In this document: positions 46,493 through 57,944 of the stretch, piece after piece
Layout of the letters: the number at the start of each line of letters is the position of its first letter
How positions within the stretch are numbered: the first letter of the stretch is position 1
Assembly: GCF_021869535.1 (NCBI RefSeq)
Contig: NW_026262581.1
Coordinates: 75,979,955 to 76,043,954 of the forward strand
DNA: 64,000 bases
Direction of reading: 5' to 3'
Origin: Mytilus californianus
Taxonomy: Eukaryota > Mollusca > Bivalvia > Mytilida > Mytilidae
Program-made: the position numbers and the translations under genes
The notes under the pieces: generated by a model
What the model was told of the DNA's origin: nothing
The model's input: the letters and a program-made list of their open reading frames with translations, nothing else
The model's database searches: none

Positions 46493-46630
46493 TAAAATTG
46501 AGAATGGAAATGGGGAATGTGTCAAAAAGACAACAACCCGACCAAAGCAGAAAACAGCCGAAGTCCACCAATGGGTCTTCAACACAGCGAGAAAATCCTG
46601 CACCCGGAGGCGGGCTTCAGCTGACCCCTA
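46493..46630 (-). repeat. Solo retroelement 3' tail
   Basis: AAAATTGAGAATGGAAATGG, CAACAACCCGACCAAAGCAG and CACCCGGAGGCGGGCTTCAG are the reverse complement of the 3' end at 42895-43028 of the + strand retroelement. No RT sequence is attached, so it is a severely 5'-truncated insertion. Confidence 0.75.
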
Positions 46631-46738
46631 AGCAAAAAAAAAAATTAAATATTAATATTATATCAAATCTTAATAAATTAAGTTGTAATTCACAGGAATT
46701 TGTCCTGCTGACAATTGACATGATTGATACGTATTAAT

Positions 46739-46766
46739 TCCCCCCCCCCCCAAAAAAAAAAAAAAA
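46739..46766. repeat. C-run followed by A-run
   Basis: Twelve or so C followed by about fifteen A. A prime spot for polymerase slippage and assembly error. Confidence 0.85.
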
Positions 46767-46769
46767 CTT

Positions 46770-47700
46770 GCTTATGATTTCTGCAACTGTATGCATTTAG
46801 TGCTTTGTAAAGTTGTGTTCTTTTCAAAAGATTGGAACTATTCTAATTCTTTCCTAATGATCCGACTTCACCAAACAGGATGTTCCCAGGATAGCTACTT
46901 CATCGATAAACTCTCAAATATAGTTCCCAATAATTCTATTTTCTGTGTACATATACATTGTACACAAACGCACTGAAAAAATTCAGTATTATTGTCTTCT
47001 GATGTCCCTCTGGTTTCTTGTAAAATCTCATTATTTTAAGTGAAATTTTATTTCATGTTTAAAAATGTGGCGTATGACAGTCAGCTTAGTATTTACTTAA
47101 AGTTATGTCTGTCTTTAATATAATTGTTTTAAAAAGTCAGTATGATACATAGTGTAGCAAAACAGATGAGTGAAAAGTACATGTATTAGTAATGTATGAG
47201 AGAAACACAGAGAGATATTAATCAAATACAATTTATATGTAACCTTAAATACTTTTATTGTAAAAATCAATTAGTCAGGGATACATATTGCATACTGCAT
47301 TATTTTCTATATTTAACCCCTTGATACCCTTGTCAGGTGATAGTGTATGGGGGTATGTAAAATCCTGACTACTGAAAAACAAATAAAAGATAATCAAAAA
47401 TATTTCCTTTTCCAAATGTCCTCTCCAAGCTGGCCATTCAGAATAATTTTTGAAGTGTTATGAATAGCTTTGTAAAATTGAATTTGATATGAAATTCAAT
47501 AAAATATGCAGTATAAAAAAAATTCTAAAGTAAATTCCCAGTAAAGTGCTTTGTTATCCTCTTTTATGTCTGGTAATAACGAGTGTAATATGTTAAAAAA
47601 CGACCCAAAATAATCAAATATTATGAATTTTATATCCTGAATATTTTTAATCATATTTTGAAATACTTCTGAAATATTTAGTGTAATGTTGTCTATTTAT
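46770..47700. other. Intergenic, nothing recognised
   Basis: AT-rich. No gene or element that I can support. Confidence 0.5.
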
Positions 47701-47708
47701 ATATGTGT

Positions 47709-49535
47709 TAGCGGCAATACATTAAGTTTAAATCCTAGGCAATAAACTAACGCCTAGGCAGTAAGTCTATTGCCTAAATAATGTTAGGAATTTCACTTAA
47801 ATCCTGAAAATTATGTCCAGGCATTAATGTTAATGCCTAAAATGAAAATGAGAGTAAATAAAAAGTTAAAATATCTTTTGTACATAATAGAATAATAAGA
47901 ACTGAAGTTTGAATGTCAATTACATGAAATAAAATTATAAGTAAAATATGGATGTTGAAACTCATTGAATAAACCTCTTAAAAATACGTAAAACTTGTTG
48001 GATAGTTGTTTCAATGGCAATCGTACTTCAACTACTTATTTATATATTGATAGAAAATTGTATTGAAATTTATTTGTTACAAATTGGTGCGGAGTTATGG
48101 CGCAGACTATTTCACAGTTTTCCCTTTTTTCTAGCATTTGAACCTGGTTATCGTCCAGTACCTTTGTGTTGAGCCGTATATCGTTTGTATATAGACAAAT
48201 TTGATTCCATATGACCACTGTTAATTCGTTGTTCCTCATCCATGCAGCAAGCATGTCATGAATATTCCGTTTGACCCCTCAATTCAACCCTGTGATTGGA
48301 GATGTATTGGCTTCCCGTGAACAGTAACTAGTTCTGGCCACATTTGCATTAATTTAGAAATAACCTTAGCTTTAAATCCACGACCTTTGTCACTTTGTTG
48401 TTTATGTTGCACACCAAATATTGTGAAAACACCAACTAAGTTAGAAGTTCACCTTTGAAGCATTTTTTGACGTAAGAGCTCTAGTAATATAATTATTGTT
48501 TAGGTGATCTTTGGTACACCATAAGAAAACATAGTTTCCATCTTTGATTGGAAATCGATTAAATCAACTGGTCCTCTTCTGCAAAACTCTTTGGATAAAA
48601 CGTGTTTAACTACTATGCACATTTTATCATGCTACAATTTAAAAAAAATGGAAGAAATATTACAATGGAATCATGGAATCATGGAAAATGTTTGCAAAGC
48701 CATAATAGGTTGTTTAATTCTACGGTCTATAATAATAATAGGCTGCTTTGAGATATTTCTTTTTATGTTTTTCCCAAAATACCATACAGTTCCTCTAGAA
48801 TAAAATAAACTTTGAAATTTCCCTCATCATTCTCTTTTACTTTAGTTACCAGTCTTTCAAACCTCCAATGGTAAAACATTGTCATACCATTTTAAATTTT
48901 TATAGTCTATAGTTGCCTTTTTTCTAATTTTGAAAGTTTAATCTTTGCCAAATAATCATTGTACTTTTGCCTTGGGTATATGACCTTTGTTTTCCCTGAT
49001 TCAAATTTATATTCCGCAAAGATTCAAGAAATTTGTTGTTGCTTAAATGCTAATAATCCAGATTAAGAAGTGAAAAGACAAGATTGGTTTACAAGTAAAT
49101 TTACATAATGCAATAAAACAGATGAAAAGATGATGTGACTTGCAAAATTTCATATCTTAAGTTGTCTATTTTTGACCAGCTCAAACCGGCTCGACCATTA
49201 AAGAGCATAACACAAAGAAATACGAGTAAGTTCTGTTTTGAATGCGAAAAAATTGTAGATCTTTAAAATCAGTTTATATTAATTTTGGAATATAATTTTT
49301 TAAATGTTATTCATCAAGAATATTTCACCGAATAACATGTATTTGGGAGATAAACAAAAATCCTAAAATTAACTTATTGCCTGAAATGAGGTTTGGCAAT
49401 AGGTTGAATAATCATCATCAAATTTCAGGAAATAAGCTTAATGCCTGGAAATTTCAGGCAATAAGCTTAATGCCTATGCGTTAGCTTATTGCCTAGGATT
49501 TAAGCTTAATGCCTTATTTCACTTATTGCCGCTAA
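47709..49535 (-). mobile_element. Ginger/KRBA2-type integrase DNA transposon, degenerate
   Basis: The ends are long inverted repeats: left TGTTAGCGGCAATACATTAA, TTTAAATCCTAGGCAATAAA and CTAACGCCTAGGC (47709-47770); right CTTATTGCCTAGGATTTAAG and CACTTATTGCCGCTAACA (to about 49535). They run over some 70-150 bases with internal AATGCCT/GGCATTA repeats. The TGT...ACA ends are typical of integrase-type transposons. On the minus strand the interior reads, with frameshifts, GPVDLIDFQSK, GVFTIFGV, QSDKGRGFKAKVISKLMQMW, GKPIHLQSQG and, after one stop, IEGSNG and MLAAWMRNNE. This is the order of a retroviral-type integrase core as in KRBA2/Ginger proteins. The target duplication is unclear. Confidence 0.72.
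48036..48830 (-). pseudogene. KRBA2-like integrase remnant
   Basis: Coding debris of the element. D-x-x-D residues survive: Asp in VDLIDFQSK and Asp in QSDKGRGF; a Glu equivalent lies in IEGSNG after a stop codon where related proteins have a S-V-E-R-A-N word. At least three stops and several frameshifts interrupt it, so it cannot make a transposase. The 48036-48254 frame is the C-terminal continuation (MLAAWMRNNELTVVIWN). Confidence 0.65.
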
Positions 49536-49544
49536 CATATACAT

Positions 49545-51240
49545 CATTCCGTCAGAAGAGTATTACTATTGTAGAATAAAGGATGAAGGGAAAAACTGCG
49601 TTTGTTTACTTTTTGAAAACACAAAATAATTGATTTGAGTGTATGTTTTAACACAATTTCATTAGAATATAACTTTTTAATGTATAATAACAGGATTAAA
49701 GTCCAAAAAAGTGTAAGTAAAGCAGCGGAATCCATAATATTGATTACTGAATGCGATTCATTTTAACTATAAATGCGGTGATATATCACTGTAAGTGCGA
49801 TCATTTCTGATGTGGAATTTTTAGAGGTGCGATAAATTTTCATTGTTGTTTTATATGATAATTCGACATGCAACAACTGAAAATAGTCTTTTAATGACTT
49901 TAATATTGATGATATTTACTATTTGAAATGCAAACTTGTTGTAGATGCTTACTTGAATATAACCAACGTATGGTTGATTCCGGACGTTGTAACGTTACGC
50001 ACGCTGTTCCTACAACCCATAGGATTTAAAAAAGAATCTTCGACATTTCCTCCGCAAAACAAAAAAAAAAATGTTAGCAAACACTAACCACTATAAAAAC
50101 AAAGTCAGTATATGTTTTCAATAATGTTCTTATAGCTCTTGGTCATATGTTTAGTAATATCTAGTATATTTGAGGATTAAAACAACAAAGCTATATGTGA
50201 AAAAACGGATGTCCAACGTTACATTTTTGAACAACTGTTTTAACTCTTATGTATAGCATAGATATAATAGCCATAGATATGGGTATTATATCTATGTGTA
50301 TAGTGATCCTATTTCTTATTCTCTGATCTTCATGAAACTTGGCGAGAACAACGACATGTGTCGGTTCTTTGTGACAATTAGGTCATTATTTTGTCAAATT
50401 TCATTTGACTCGGCGGCTGCATATTAAGCTGGAATAAGAAAAATGTCCAACGACGTTTTTCGTTGACTCAACGACTGAAAGTGTATTTCATAAGTAGATA
50501 TAGCAGAAAATGTCTAAAAATGGTAAGATAATAATAACATCTACCAATAGTACAAATATTTGCCTCGTTGTTCGTGAGTTCAAATATTGTAGATTCTATA
50601 AAATCTTCTCTTTACAGTCGTTTTTCAAGCGGTAGTCATTTTGTCAAAGTTGATATTTCATTTGTCAAAGCAATTAATGCGGGTTTTTTACCTGATATTT
50701 CAATAAGTTATTTTTAATTTATAAAAACAAAAGTTAGATACACGAAGAGTACACAATGCCTAGATTTGTTTTATATTAACTACATGCTTGGGTCTGAAAG
50801 GAATAAAATGCTACGAAACATTACAAAACGGTAGACATTTTGTCCAAACGGGTGAAAACGTCGAAAAATCCGAAAACGCTTATTTCCGACGTTGCATGTG
50901 CTAAATTTGTTTCAATTAAATGTTCCTGATAATAAAAACAAATTGTGTGGTGAAATTTGGAAAAAGGCTGTCGAAAAAAGAATAGCGCATATTGACAAAC
51001 TCGGAACATAGATTCGACACAGATTAAATTTTGATATTTTATAACCATTTTTAGCTTTTAGTGATTTATTGTTGCTAGAGGCAAATGTTTGATTCAGAAT
51101 GCGAATGATATGTACAACTTTTGCAAAGACAATTTGGAGACACCAAGACAGTCCTCTTTATGTTAAAGGTGAATTTTTCGTTATGTTGCGGAAGTACCCT
51201 GAAATAGATATAGATCATTTAAAGTCGCCCCTTCAGTAAG
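49545..51240. other. Intergenic, no gene recognised
   Basis: AT-rich, with no supportable feature. It may contain old coding debris connected to the frame at 51250, since short protein-like words occur, but nothing can be aligned by eye. Confidence 0.35.
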
Positions 51241-51246
51241 GTACAT

Positions 51247-51667
51247 TCACCAAATTAAAAGTACAAGTACTCGAAAAGTTTTCGTTCGCGACTTGTCCTG
51301 CTACTCATGTTATAACTGTCGTACTGAAACTAATTCATGTACTAGCGAAGCCGGACCTTTTCGTCAAAATAAATTTGTGCATGAAACGGAGGTAACTGAA
51401 AGACTAATTGCAAACATTGACGAAAACAGTTTCATTGAAATAATACAACCCGGGATTGTATTCCCCGTTTTTACGGACGATCCAGGAGAAGATTTCTAAA
51501 ATTTAAAAAGTACATCAGACGTTAGAAAACTTAAGCAAGAAACTATAGATGACTGGGGAAATAATTTTGAAGCTGGGGTTCAAATAATTGAAGGGCTGTA
51601 TTTCGACAAATTTTGTGTCAAGGAAAGTACAATTCATTTCAAATTAATCAAGGGTAAAAAAAAATGA
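51247..51667 (+). pseudogene. Broken reading frame, Cys-rich, unknown family
   Basis: One frame is open for about 140 codons apart from a single TAA at 51497. It reads VFVRDLSCYSCYNCRTETN, then FIEIIQPGIVFPVFTDDPGE, stop, then IDDWGNNFEAGVQIIEGLYF and a terminal FKLIKGKK stop. The C-x2-C-x2-C cluster followed by a beta-rich region resembles the C-terminal parts of repetitive mollusc proteins I have met, possibly transposon-derived. No function can be assigned. No start codon context is evident. Confidence 0.4.
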
Positions 51668-52265
51668 TTTACTTGCAGAGTGTCGGATATATTTGTATTG
51701 GGGTTGAATCAAGGTATGGAAAATTTACAATGATATGCACCATAAAATTTTAGCAGCCTGTGATTAAAGTTTTGTGCTTCTAAAATTATGTTTTAATTTA
51801 TTTATGGAAAACTGTATATTTAATAATTCCGTCCCATTTTGCCTTCCTACATTATTTACGACAATACAGCATTTTAAGGGGAATTAAGGGTAAACATTGT
51901 TAATCGATTTCTACAACTTGAGGTAATTCATGGTAAAAATACATCTCAAAAATAACAGAGACAGAATCAACCCATAACATATTAAAAAAAAACGAATGAA
52001 ACTAACAAATTTAATTAATCGACGTCAGAATTTCAGAAAACACTCTTTGAAGTCCCATTTTTGGTGTAACGTCGTGTTGTAGAAACATCGTGCACAACGT
52101 TTGTGCGTTTTGTACCGTTCGTCGATTGTTTTTTCTGTACGTTCGGTGCGTGTTTTCGTCATAATTCTTTACCGTTTGTTAGTAAAACATCGAGAACATA
52201 ATTAGCTGTTTCTATTGAAATAACTATCTTTTATTTTTTGTTAGCAAGTATTTGCAACTACTAAA

Positions 52266-52350
52266 ATTAAAATTGAGAATAGAAATGGGGAATGTGTCAA
52301 AGACGACAACAACCCGACCAAAAAGCAGAAAACAGCCGAAGACCACAAAA
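52266..52350 (-). repeat. Solo retroelement 3' tail
   Basis: AAAATTGAGAATAGAAATGG, CGACAACAACCCGACCAAAA and AGCAGAAAACAGCCGAAG match the tail at 46493 but stop earlier. Confidence 0.7.
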
Positions 52351-53499
52351 ACTAAAACTATTTGACATTTCTAACATTTCATATTGAAGATTAAAACAAC
52401 CTGAATTTTGTAATTGTTACTGGATCAAGAGAATCCCCACTCATCGGGCCTGAGCGCCTGATCGCAATCAAGTTTCTTAGAAATCCAGTCACGATTTTGA
52501 TCTTGAGGTCCAAGGTCAAGCTCACACGAAGGTCAGGGTGATATGCGTCACATCGTCTTAAGGTGATACACGTTCATATCATGCATATTCAAGCCTTTTT
52601 CAACTGATTTTTATACGACCGCAAAAATTAAAAATTTTTTGGTCGTATATTGGTATGAAGTTGGCGTCGTCGTCGTCGTCGTCGTCGTCTGGCGTCGTCC
52701 GAAGACACATTGGTTTTCGCACTCTAACTTTAGTTTAAGTGAATGGATCTCCATGAAATTTTACCATAAGGTTCAATACCACGAAAGGAAGGTTGGGATT
52801 GATTTTGGGGGTTATGGTACTAACAGTTAAGGAATTAGGGGCCAAAAAGGGGCCAAAAATAAGCATTTTTGTAACTTCCAGACAATAACTTGTGTGTAAG
52901 TGTATGGATCTCTCTGACATTGTACCACAAGGTTCCTTATCACAAAGGGAAGGCTGTAATTGATTATGGGGGTAATTGCCTCAAAATTTTAGGAATTAGG
53001 GGCCAAAAAAGGGGAAAAAAACAAGCATTTTTCTAGTTTCATGACAATAACTTGTGTGTAAGTGTTTGGATATTTCTGAAATTGTACTACAAGGTTCCAT
53101 ATCACAAAGGGAAAGCTGGAATTGAGTTTGGGGGTAATTGCCCGAAACGTTTAGGAATTGGGGGCCAAAAAGGGGCCAAAAATAAGCATTTTTCTAGTTT
53201 CCAGACAATAACTTGTGTTCAAGTGTAGTGATCTCTCTGAAATTGTACTGCAAGGTACCATACCACAAAGGGAAGGCTGGGATTGAGTTTGGGGGTGATG
53301 AATCATAAGGGGGTTCAAAAAATTTGGGGGGGGGGATTTTTTTTTTTCTTTTTTTTTCTTTTTTTCCTTTTTTTTTTTTTCTTTTAAAATTTTCCATTTT
53401 AAGTTGGTTATTTCTGATTAATATTTAAAAGCAAATAATAATGATATGGTAGGAGATACACACCAAACAGGATGTGTAAATTATTATATAATAAGTATT

Positions 53500-53715
53500 G
53501 TGCAATAGCAAGAAATTTTCAATTGCACAGTATTGCACAATAGCAAGAAATCTTCAATTGCACAGTATTGCGCAATAACAAGAAATCTTCAATTGCACAG
53601 TATTGCGCAATAGCAAGAAATATCCAATAGCACAATATTGCGCAATAGCAAGAAATTGTCAATTGTACAGTATTGCGCAATAGCAAGAAATATTCAATTG
53701 CACAGTATTGTGCAA
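53500..53715. repeat. 35 bp minisatellite, about 6 copies
   Basis: The unit is about GCACAGTATTGCGCAATAGC followed by AAGAAATCTTCAATT. The copies at 2.4 and 28.2 kb of the host element have one to two units, so the array expanded in this copy only. Confidence 0.8.
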
Positions 53716-53749
53716 AAGAAGATACTTCGTATAAATTGCTTATTTCTTG

Positions 53750-54370
53750 ATCAATTTCAATGGGGTTTTATTCTTGAATTCTTGGGGTTCTTTAATATGC
53801 TGAATCTAATCGTGTATTAAGTTTTTGGATTTTGGGCCCCGTTTTTAAATTGGTCCACATTGAGGTCCAAAGGGTCCAAAATTTAAACTTTGTTTGATTT
53901 CATCAAAAATTTAATTATTGGGGTTCTTTGATATGCCGAATCTAACCGTGTATTTAGATTCTTAATTTTTGGTTCCGTTTTCAAATTGGTCTACATTAAG
54001 GTCCAAAGGGTCCAAAATTAAACTTAGTTTGAATTTAACAAAAATTTTATTTTTATGGTTCTTTGATATGCTGAATCTAAACATGTATTTAGATTTTTGA
54101 TTATGGGCCCAGTTTTCAAGTTGGTCCAAATCGGGGTCCAAAATTAAACTTTGTTTGATTTCAACAAAAATTGAATATGTGGGGTTCTTTGATATGCTGA
54201 ATCTAACCATGCATTTAGATTTTTGATTTTTGGTCCCCGTTATCAACTTTGTCCACATTGAGGTCATAAGGGTCCAAAATTAAACTTTGTTTGATTTCAT
54301 CAAAAATTGAATTCTTGGGGTTCTTTGATATGCTGAATCTAACCATGTATTTAGATTTTAGATATTGGAC
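53750..54370. repeat. ~120 bp tandem array, about 5 copies
   Basis: Each unit has GGGGTTCTTTGATATGCTGA, ATCTAACCATGTATTTAGAT, GGTCCACATTGAGGTCC and CAAAATTAAACTTTGTTTGA. Its reading frames (for example 53962-54267 on -) are artefacts of repetition. Confidence 0.75.
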
Positions 54371-54589
54371 CATAATAGGTAAATGTCCAATTTAAAATTT
54401 TTAAGTTCTTAGACCACATTCATTCTGTGTCAGAAACCTATGCTGTGTCAAATATTTAATCACAATCCAAATTCAGAGCTATATCAAGCTTGAATAGTGT
54501 GTCCATACTTGCCCCAACTGTTCAGGGTTCGACCTCTGCGGTCGTATCAAGCTGCGCCCTGCGGAGCATTTTATTATAGTTCGTTCTTA

Positions 54590-54965
54590 TGTTGTACTGT
54601 TACACCACTGTCCCGGGTGAGGGGAGGGTTGGGATCCCGCTAACATGTTTAATCCCGTCACATTCTGTATGTATTTGCCTGTCCCAAGTCAGGAGCATGT
54701 AATTCAGTGGTTGTCGTTTGTTGCTGTGTTACATATTTGTGTTTCGTTAATTTTTTTGTACATAAATTAGGCCGTTAGTTTTCTCGTTTGAATTGTTTTA
54801 CATTTGTCATTTCGGGGCCTTTTATAGCTGACTATGCGGTTTGGGCATTGCTCATTGTTGAAGGCCGTACGGTGACATATAGTTGTTAATTTCTGTGTCA
54901 TTTGGTCTCTTGTGAAGAGTTGTCTCATTGGCATTCATTCCACAACTTCTTATTTTTATATTTAT
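54590..54965 (+). repeat. Dispersed repeat (GGGGCC family), best copy
   Basis: CCACTGTCCCGGGTGAGGGG, AACATGTTTAATCCCGTCAC, AAATTAGGCCGTTAGTTTTC, TCGGGGCCTTTTATAGCTGA and GAAGAGTTGTCTCATTGGCA. The first blocks resemble the 3' tail of the RT elements (GGGAGGGTTGAGATCTCACA, AACATGTTTAACCCCGCCGC), so it may be the tail of a related subfamily. Confidence 0.6.
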
Positions 54966-55308
54966 CATCCAAACGGTCAAATGTTGGTTTAAATCTTTTC
55001 CCAGATAGTTATACATTGCATGTCATTATCCCGACATGCCGTTTGTTTTACCTAACAGAAGATACACCTTGATAGTATTCGGTCCAGGATTTGTAAAAGG
55101 GGTGCAATTCCAGAAAACTGAATATTTACTGAACTGAAATTTTTCGTACAATTTTATGCTAAAAATTCGATTGTTCAATCAATGGGCGTATACCCTATAC
55201 GCCCTTCCCTGAATCAGCCACTGGACCAGAAAGGTCATATTTTCCGAGAACAATGTTTTGTAAGCATAAATAAGGTGTGTATGTAATTTGTGTTTATCAT
55301 AGTGTCTA

Positions 55309-55842
55309 TAAAATTGAGGATGGAAACGGGGAATGTGTCAAAGAGACAATAACTCGACCAAAGAGCAGAAAAACAGCCAATGGCCACCAATTGGTCTTCA
55401 ACACAGCAAGAAAATCCCGCACCCGGACCCGGAGGCGGGCTTCAGCTGACCCCTGAACAAAAATGTTTACTAGTTCATAGAAAACGGACGTCCCACTAAA
55501 CTCTGAAACATATAAATGAACCGGAATTTAAAAAAAAAAAAAACATACGTACAAGACTAACAATGACAAGAGGTTCCTGACTTAGGACAGGGTTAAACAT
55601 ATTTTGTGAGATCTCAACCCGTCCCCTAAACGTCTAGCCAATGTAGAATAAACAAAAACACAGCAATACACACAGTAAAACTCAGTATAAAAGAAGTCCG
55701 AGTCCGATGTTAGAATAGGTAACAGAAGAAACTAAACAAAATGATAATGATAACATAATGCAACAAATTTAGGACTCCCAGCAGTTACTGGCATGCCAGC
55801 TCCAGACCTCAATTAAAATGATTGAAATATTATGTCTTCATC
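55309..55842 (-). mobile_element. Retroelement 3' tail, long minus-strand copy
   Basis: Reverse complement of about 42500-43028: GAGGCGGGCTTCAGCTGACC, GAAGTCCGAGTCCGATGTTA and GGCATGCCAGCTCCAGACCT. It has a short duplication (CACCCGGACCCGGAGGCGGG for CACCCGGAGGCGGG). It stops before the RT frame. Confidence 0.75.
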
Positions 55843-55849
55843 TATGTTG

Positions 55850-56605
55850 GTTTTAAGCGCTCTGCTTAGCTTATGTTTTCTGCTATGTGGATTTCTAAAT
55901 GTTGAGAACAAAAATTGAAAGACCAATTGATACAGGAATGGACCCTGATCAAAATATTTATTCTACCTCTCAGTGAAAGGTATACATGGTATATGCTATA
56001 GAATATTTAAAACACATTTTAAATTTGAAGATTTATGCGGATGCGGATCTAGGATTTTGTAAGGGGCACATTTGGAGTGGAACAGGTAAAAAGTCTGCAT
56101 TTGCCATAAATATAGCTCCAAAAGAGGGCTTGGGCGCCCCCTATGTCAGCCTCTGCGGCCGATTCCATATAGTTATATGGTCTAGTTTACCATTGAATAT
56201 TGTATGCATATGTTTTGTATATTAAGCTGTGGTGGTTGTCACCGTTTACCAGTCGAGACAGGGAGATGTCAGGAAATGATAGATTGTGTCGTCACTGTGG
56301 CTCGGCTTAAATCCGACGGTGACGCGTATCATTATATTTTGTTTTGTAAATCTTAAGAAAATGAAACTTCAGAAAAAATATTTTCCGGTATTTTGGTGGA
56401 AAAATACAAACACCTTAAAATTATGTATACTATTTTTCTCAAGTAATATTACAGTTTTAGAAAAATTGTTAGCGTCGATATACTAAACAGCTAAAGCTGT
56501 CGATGCGAAAGTCTCTTCTCTTGGTTTATCATTATATCATTCGTTCACACATGCACTGTACACGTTATATTTACATTTTTATTACTTTCAACTTTGAAAA
56601 TTTGA
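55850..56605. other. Intergenic, decayed repeats, no gene
   Basis: 56035-56150 (GCGGATGCGGATCTAGGATT, GCTTGGGCGCCCCCTATG) looks like an old dispersed repeat, weakly echoed at 55075-55200. Nothing else. Confidence 0.35.
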
Positions 56606-56609
56606 ATAC

Positions 56610-57118
56610 TGAACCTGAGACTACTGTGTTATAGTAGTCTCAGACTAAACCGACTGTTAGCAGCTTCAGTGTTGGATATTGAATAACGTATAACGAACCG
56701 GGAGCTAGCTTCACATACATTGTACCAGAGACATATTTTATAAATGTCTCTGATTGTACATAATATCAGAGACATGTCTCTGATAGACATAATATCATTG
56801 TCTCTATAACTATATGTCATTAGTTTATGAGAATAAATCATTGATTCATTCACTGTTTTCAGAGACATAATATATAAGTTTTGAATTTCTTGTCATTTTT
56901 TATATGGCTCTGCTGTTTTGTAGGCCTACATATGCATCAACTTAATCCAGATGTGTATATATGTCTCTGCTTAATCTAACTTGATGATTTTCAAGCTTTT
57001 TTTTCGATTAATTGATTGATTGAAATGTTGAGTTTTAATTTGAATTGTCTCGTATTTAATGCAAAATCTTAATAAATAACTATTTTTTTGTATAACCTGA
57101 GAATAGTAGTCTCAGGTA
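56610..57118. mobile_element. Possible foldback element with GTAGTCTCAG ends
   Basis: The left end has CCTGAGACTACTGTGTTATA then AGTAGTCTCAG (a hairpin); the right end has CCTGAGAATAGTAGTCTCAGG, again self-complementary. In between, the word CAGAGACAT recurs in both orientations (56725-56780, 56860-56970). It is non-coding and the element borders are a guess. Confidence 0.4.
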
Positions 57119-57446
57119 TAACTAACATAGGCCTAGGCCTATAATTCACTATGATTAAAATTAAAATCTATAACAACTCGTTCTCGTATATACAAGAGGA
57201 TAACGAAATCAGAGTTCTATATTTGATCATATTCTAGATCATTCTAATTAGATTGGACACTTTATTTGGCGATACCTTATTCGGCTTGACTTCACCGCAG
57301 AGCCTGAGATAAAAACGTTGCTAAAATGAAAAGCCGATAAAATAATGGGCAAAATGATAAATTTCTAAAGACTGGGAAAACTGGGAAATTGGTTTAAGAA
57401 ATAATAATAAAAAAAAAAAACAGAACAGAAAAGAAAAGAAAAAAAA

Positions 57447-57622
57447 AAATCTCATCCAGACCCTCTTCCAGATCGTCCTATGTCGGAAGTCACGAGCTCA
57501 GTGATGATGATCCAATTTCAAAACAGGGGAAGTAAATCGATTTACGTGTGGCACAATGGCGGGAAACAGACGAAGAAAACAAAGATGTTCTATGTGATAC
57601 TGAGACAAGCAAAGTGTGTCAG
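57447..57622 (+). pseudogene. Protein-like exon fragment with in-frame stop
   Basis: One frame reads SSRPSSRSSYVGSHELSDDD, PISKQGK, a TAA, then IDLRVAQWRETDEENKDVLC and DTETSKVCQ up to a donor-like CAG/GTATAG. The base composition is richer in GC than its surroundings. It could be a decayed exon, or a real 5' exon with a short upstream frame (ATGGCGGGAAACAGACG in another frame). No family recognised. Confidence 0.3.
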
Positions 57623-57944
57623 GTATAGAATTTACATGTTTTAGATAGGATACAACAGAGAGAATTTAAAATCATTCATTCCAAATTAATTTCTATCAGC
57701 TAAATTTACGAACTCGCCATACAGCATTACAGGAAAATGAAAGTAGAATGATTTTTAAGAAACCTCTAACGTCACAGTACCCAAATATGCACCGAGTACC
57801 CAAATTGCACCTATTCCACAAAAATAGCTGCGGAAATCTTACAGGTTTTCTTTGAGACTAAACAATTTGTATTTTTATGATTTTACATTATTCACGTCTT
57901 AAAACATAGGTAAATATATACAAAACGTTCACAGTATATATCAG

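Larger units (their letters stand above)
52609..54578 (+). mobile_element. TACGACCGCA-family TIR element, fullest copy
   Basis: About 1.97 kb, from TTTTTATACGACCGCAAAAA to CTGCGGTCGTATCAAGCTGC plus GCCCTGCGGAGCA. The inverted word TACGACCGCA/TGCGGTCGTA is perfect here. In order inside: a TCG microsatellite (52665-52690); four roughly 150 bp blocks with CAATAACTTGTGTGTAAGTG; a pyrimidine-rich tract (53338-53385); a 35 bp minisatellite (53500-53715); a roughly 120 bp array (53750-54370); and a unique end block with CTGTGTCAGAAACCTATG. There is no transposase; the short frames on both strands are tandem-repeat artefacts. Confidence 0.72.

Noticed and set aside
53500-53715. Regular 35 bp repeats resembling a CRISPR array
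   Set aside because: The repeats are directly abutting with no unique spacers, and the genome is eukaryotic; it is a minisatellite.
53962-54267. 101-codon frame on the minus strand
   Set aside because: It spans the 120 bp tandem array and its protein is a repeat of the unit.
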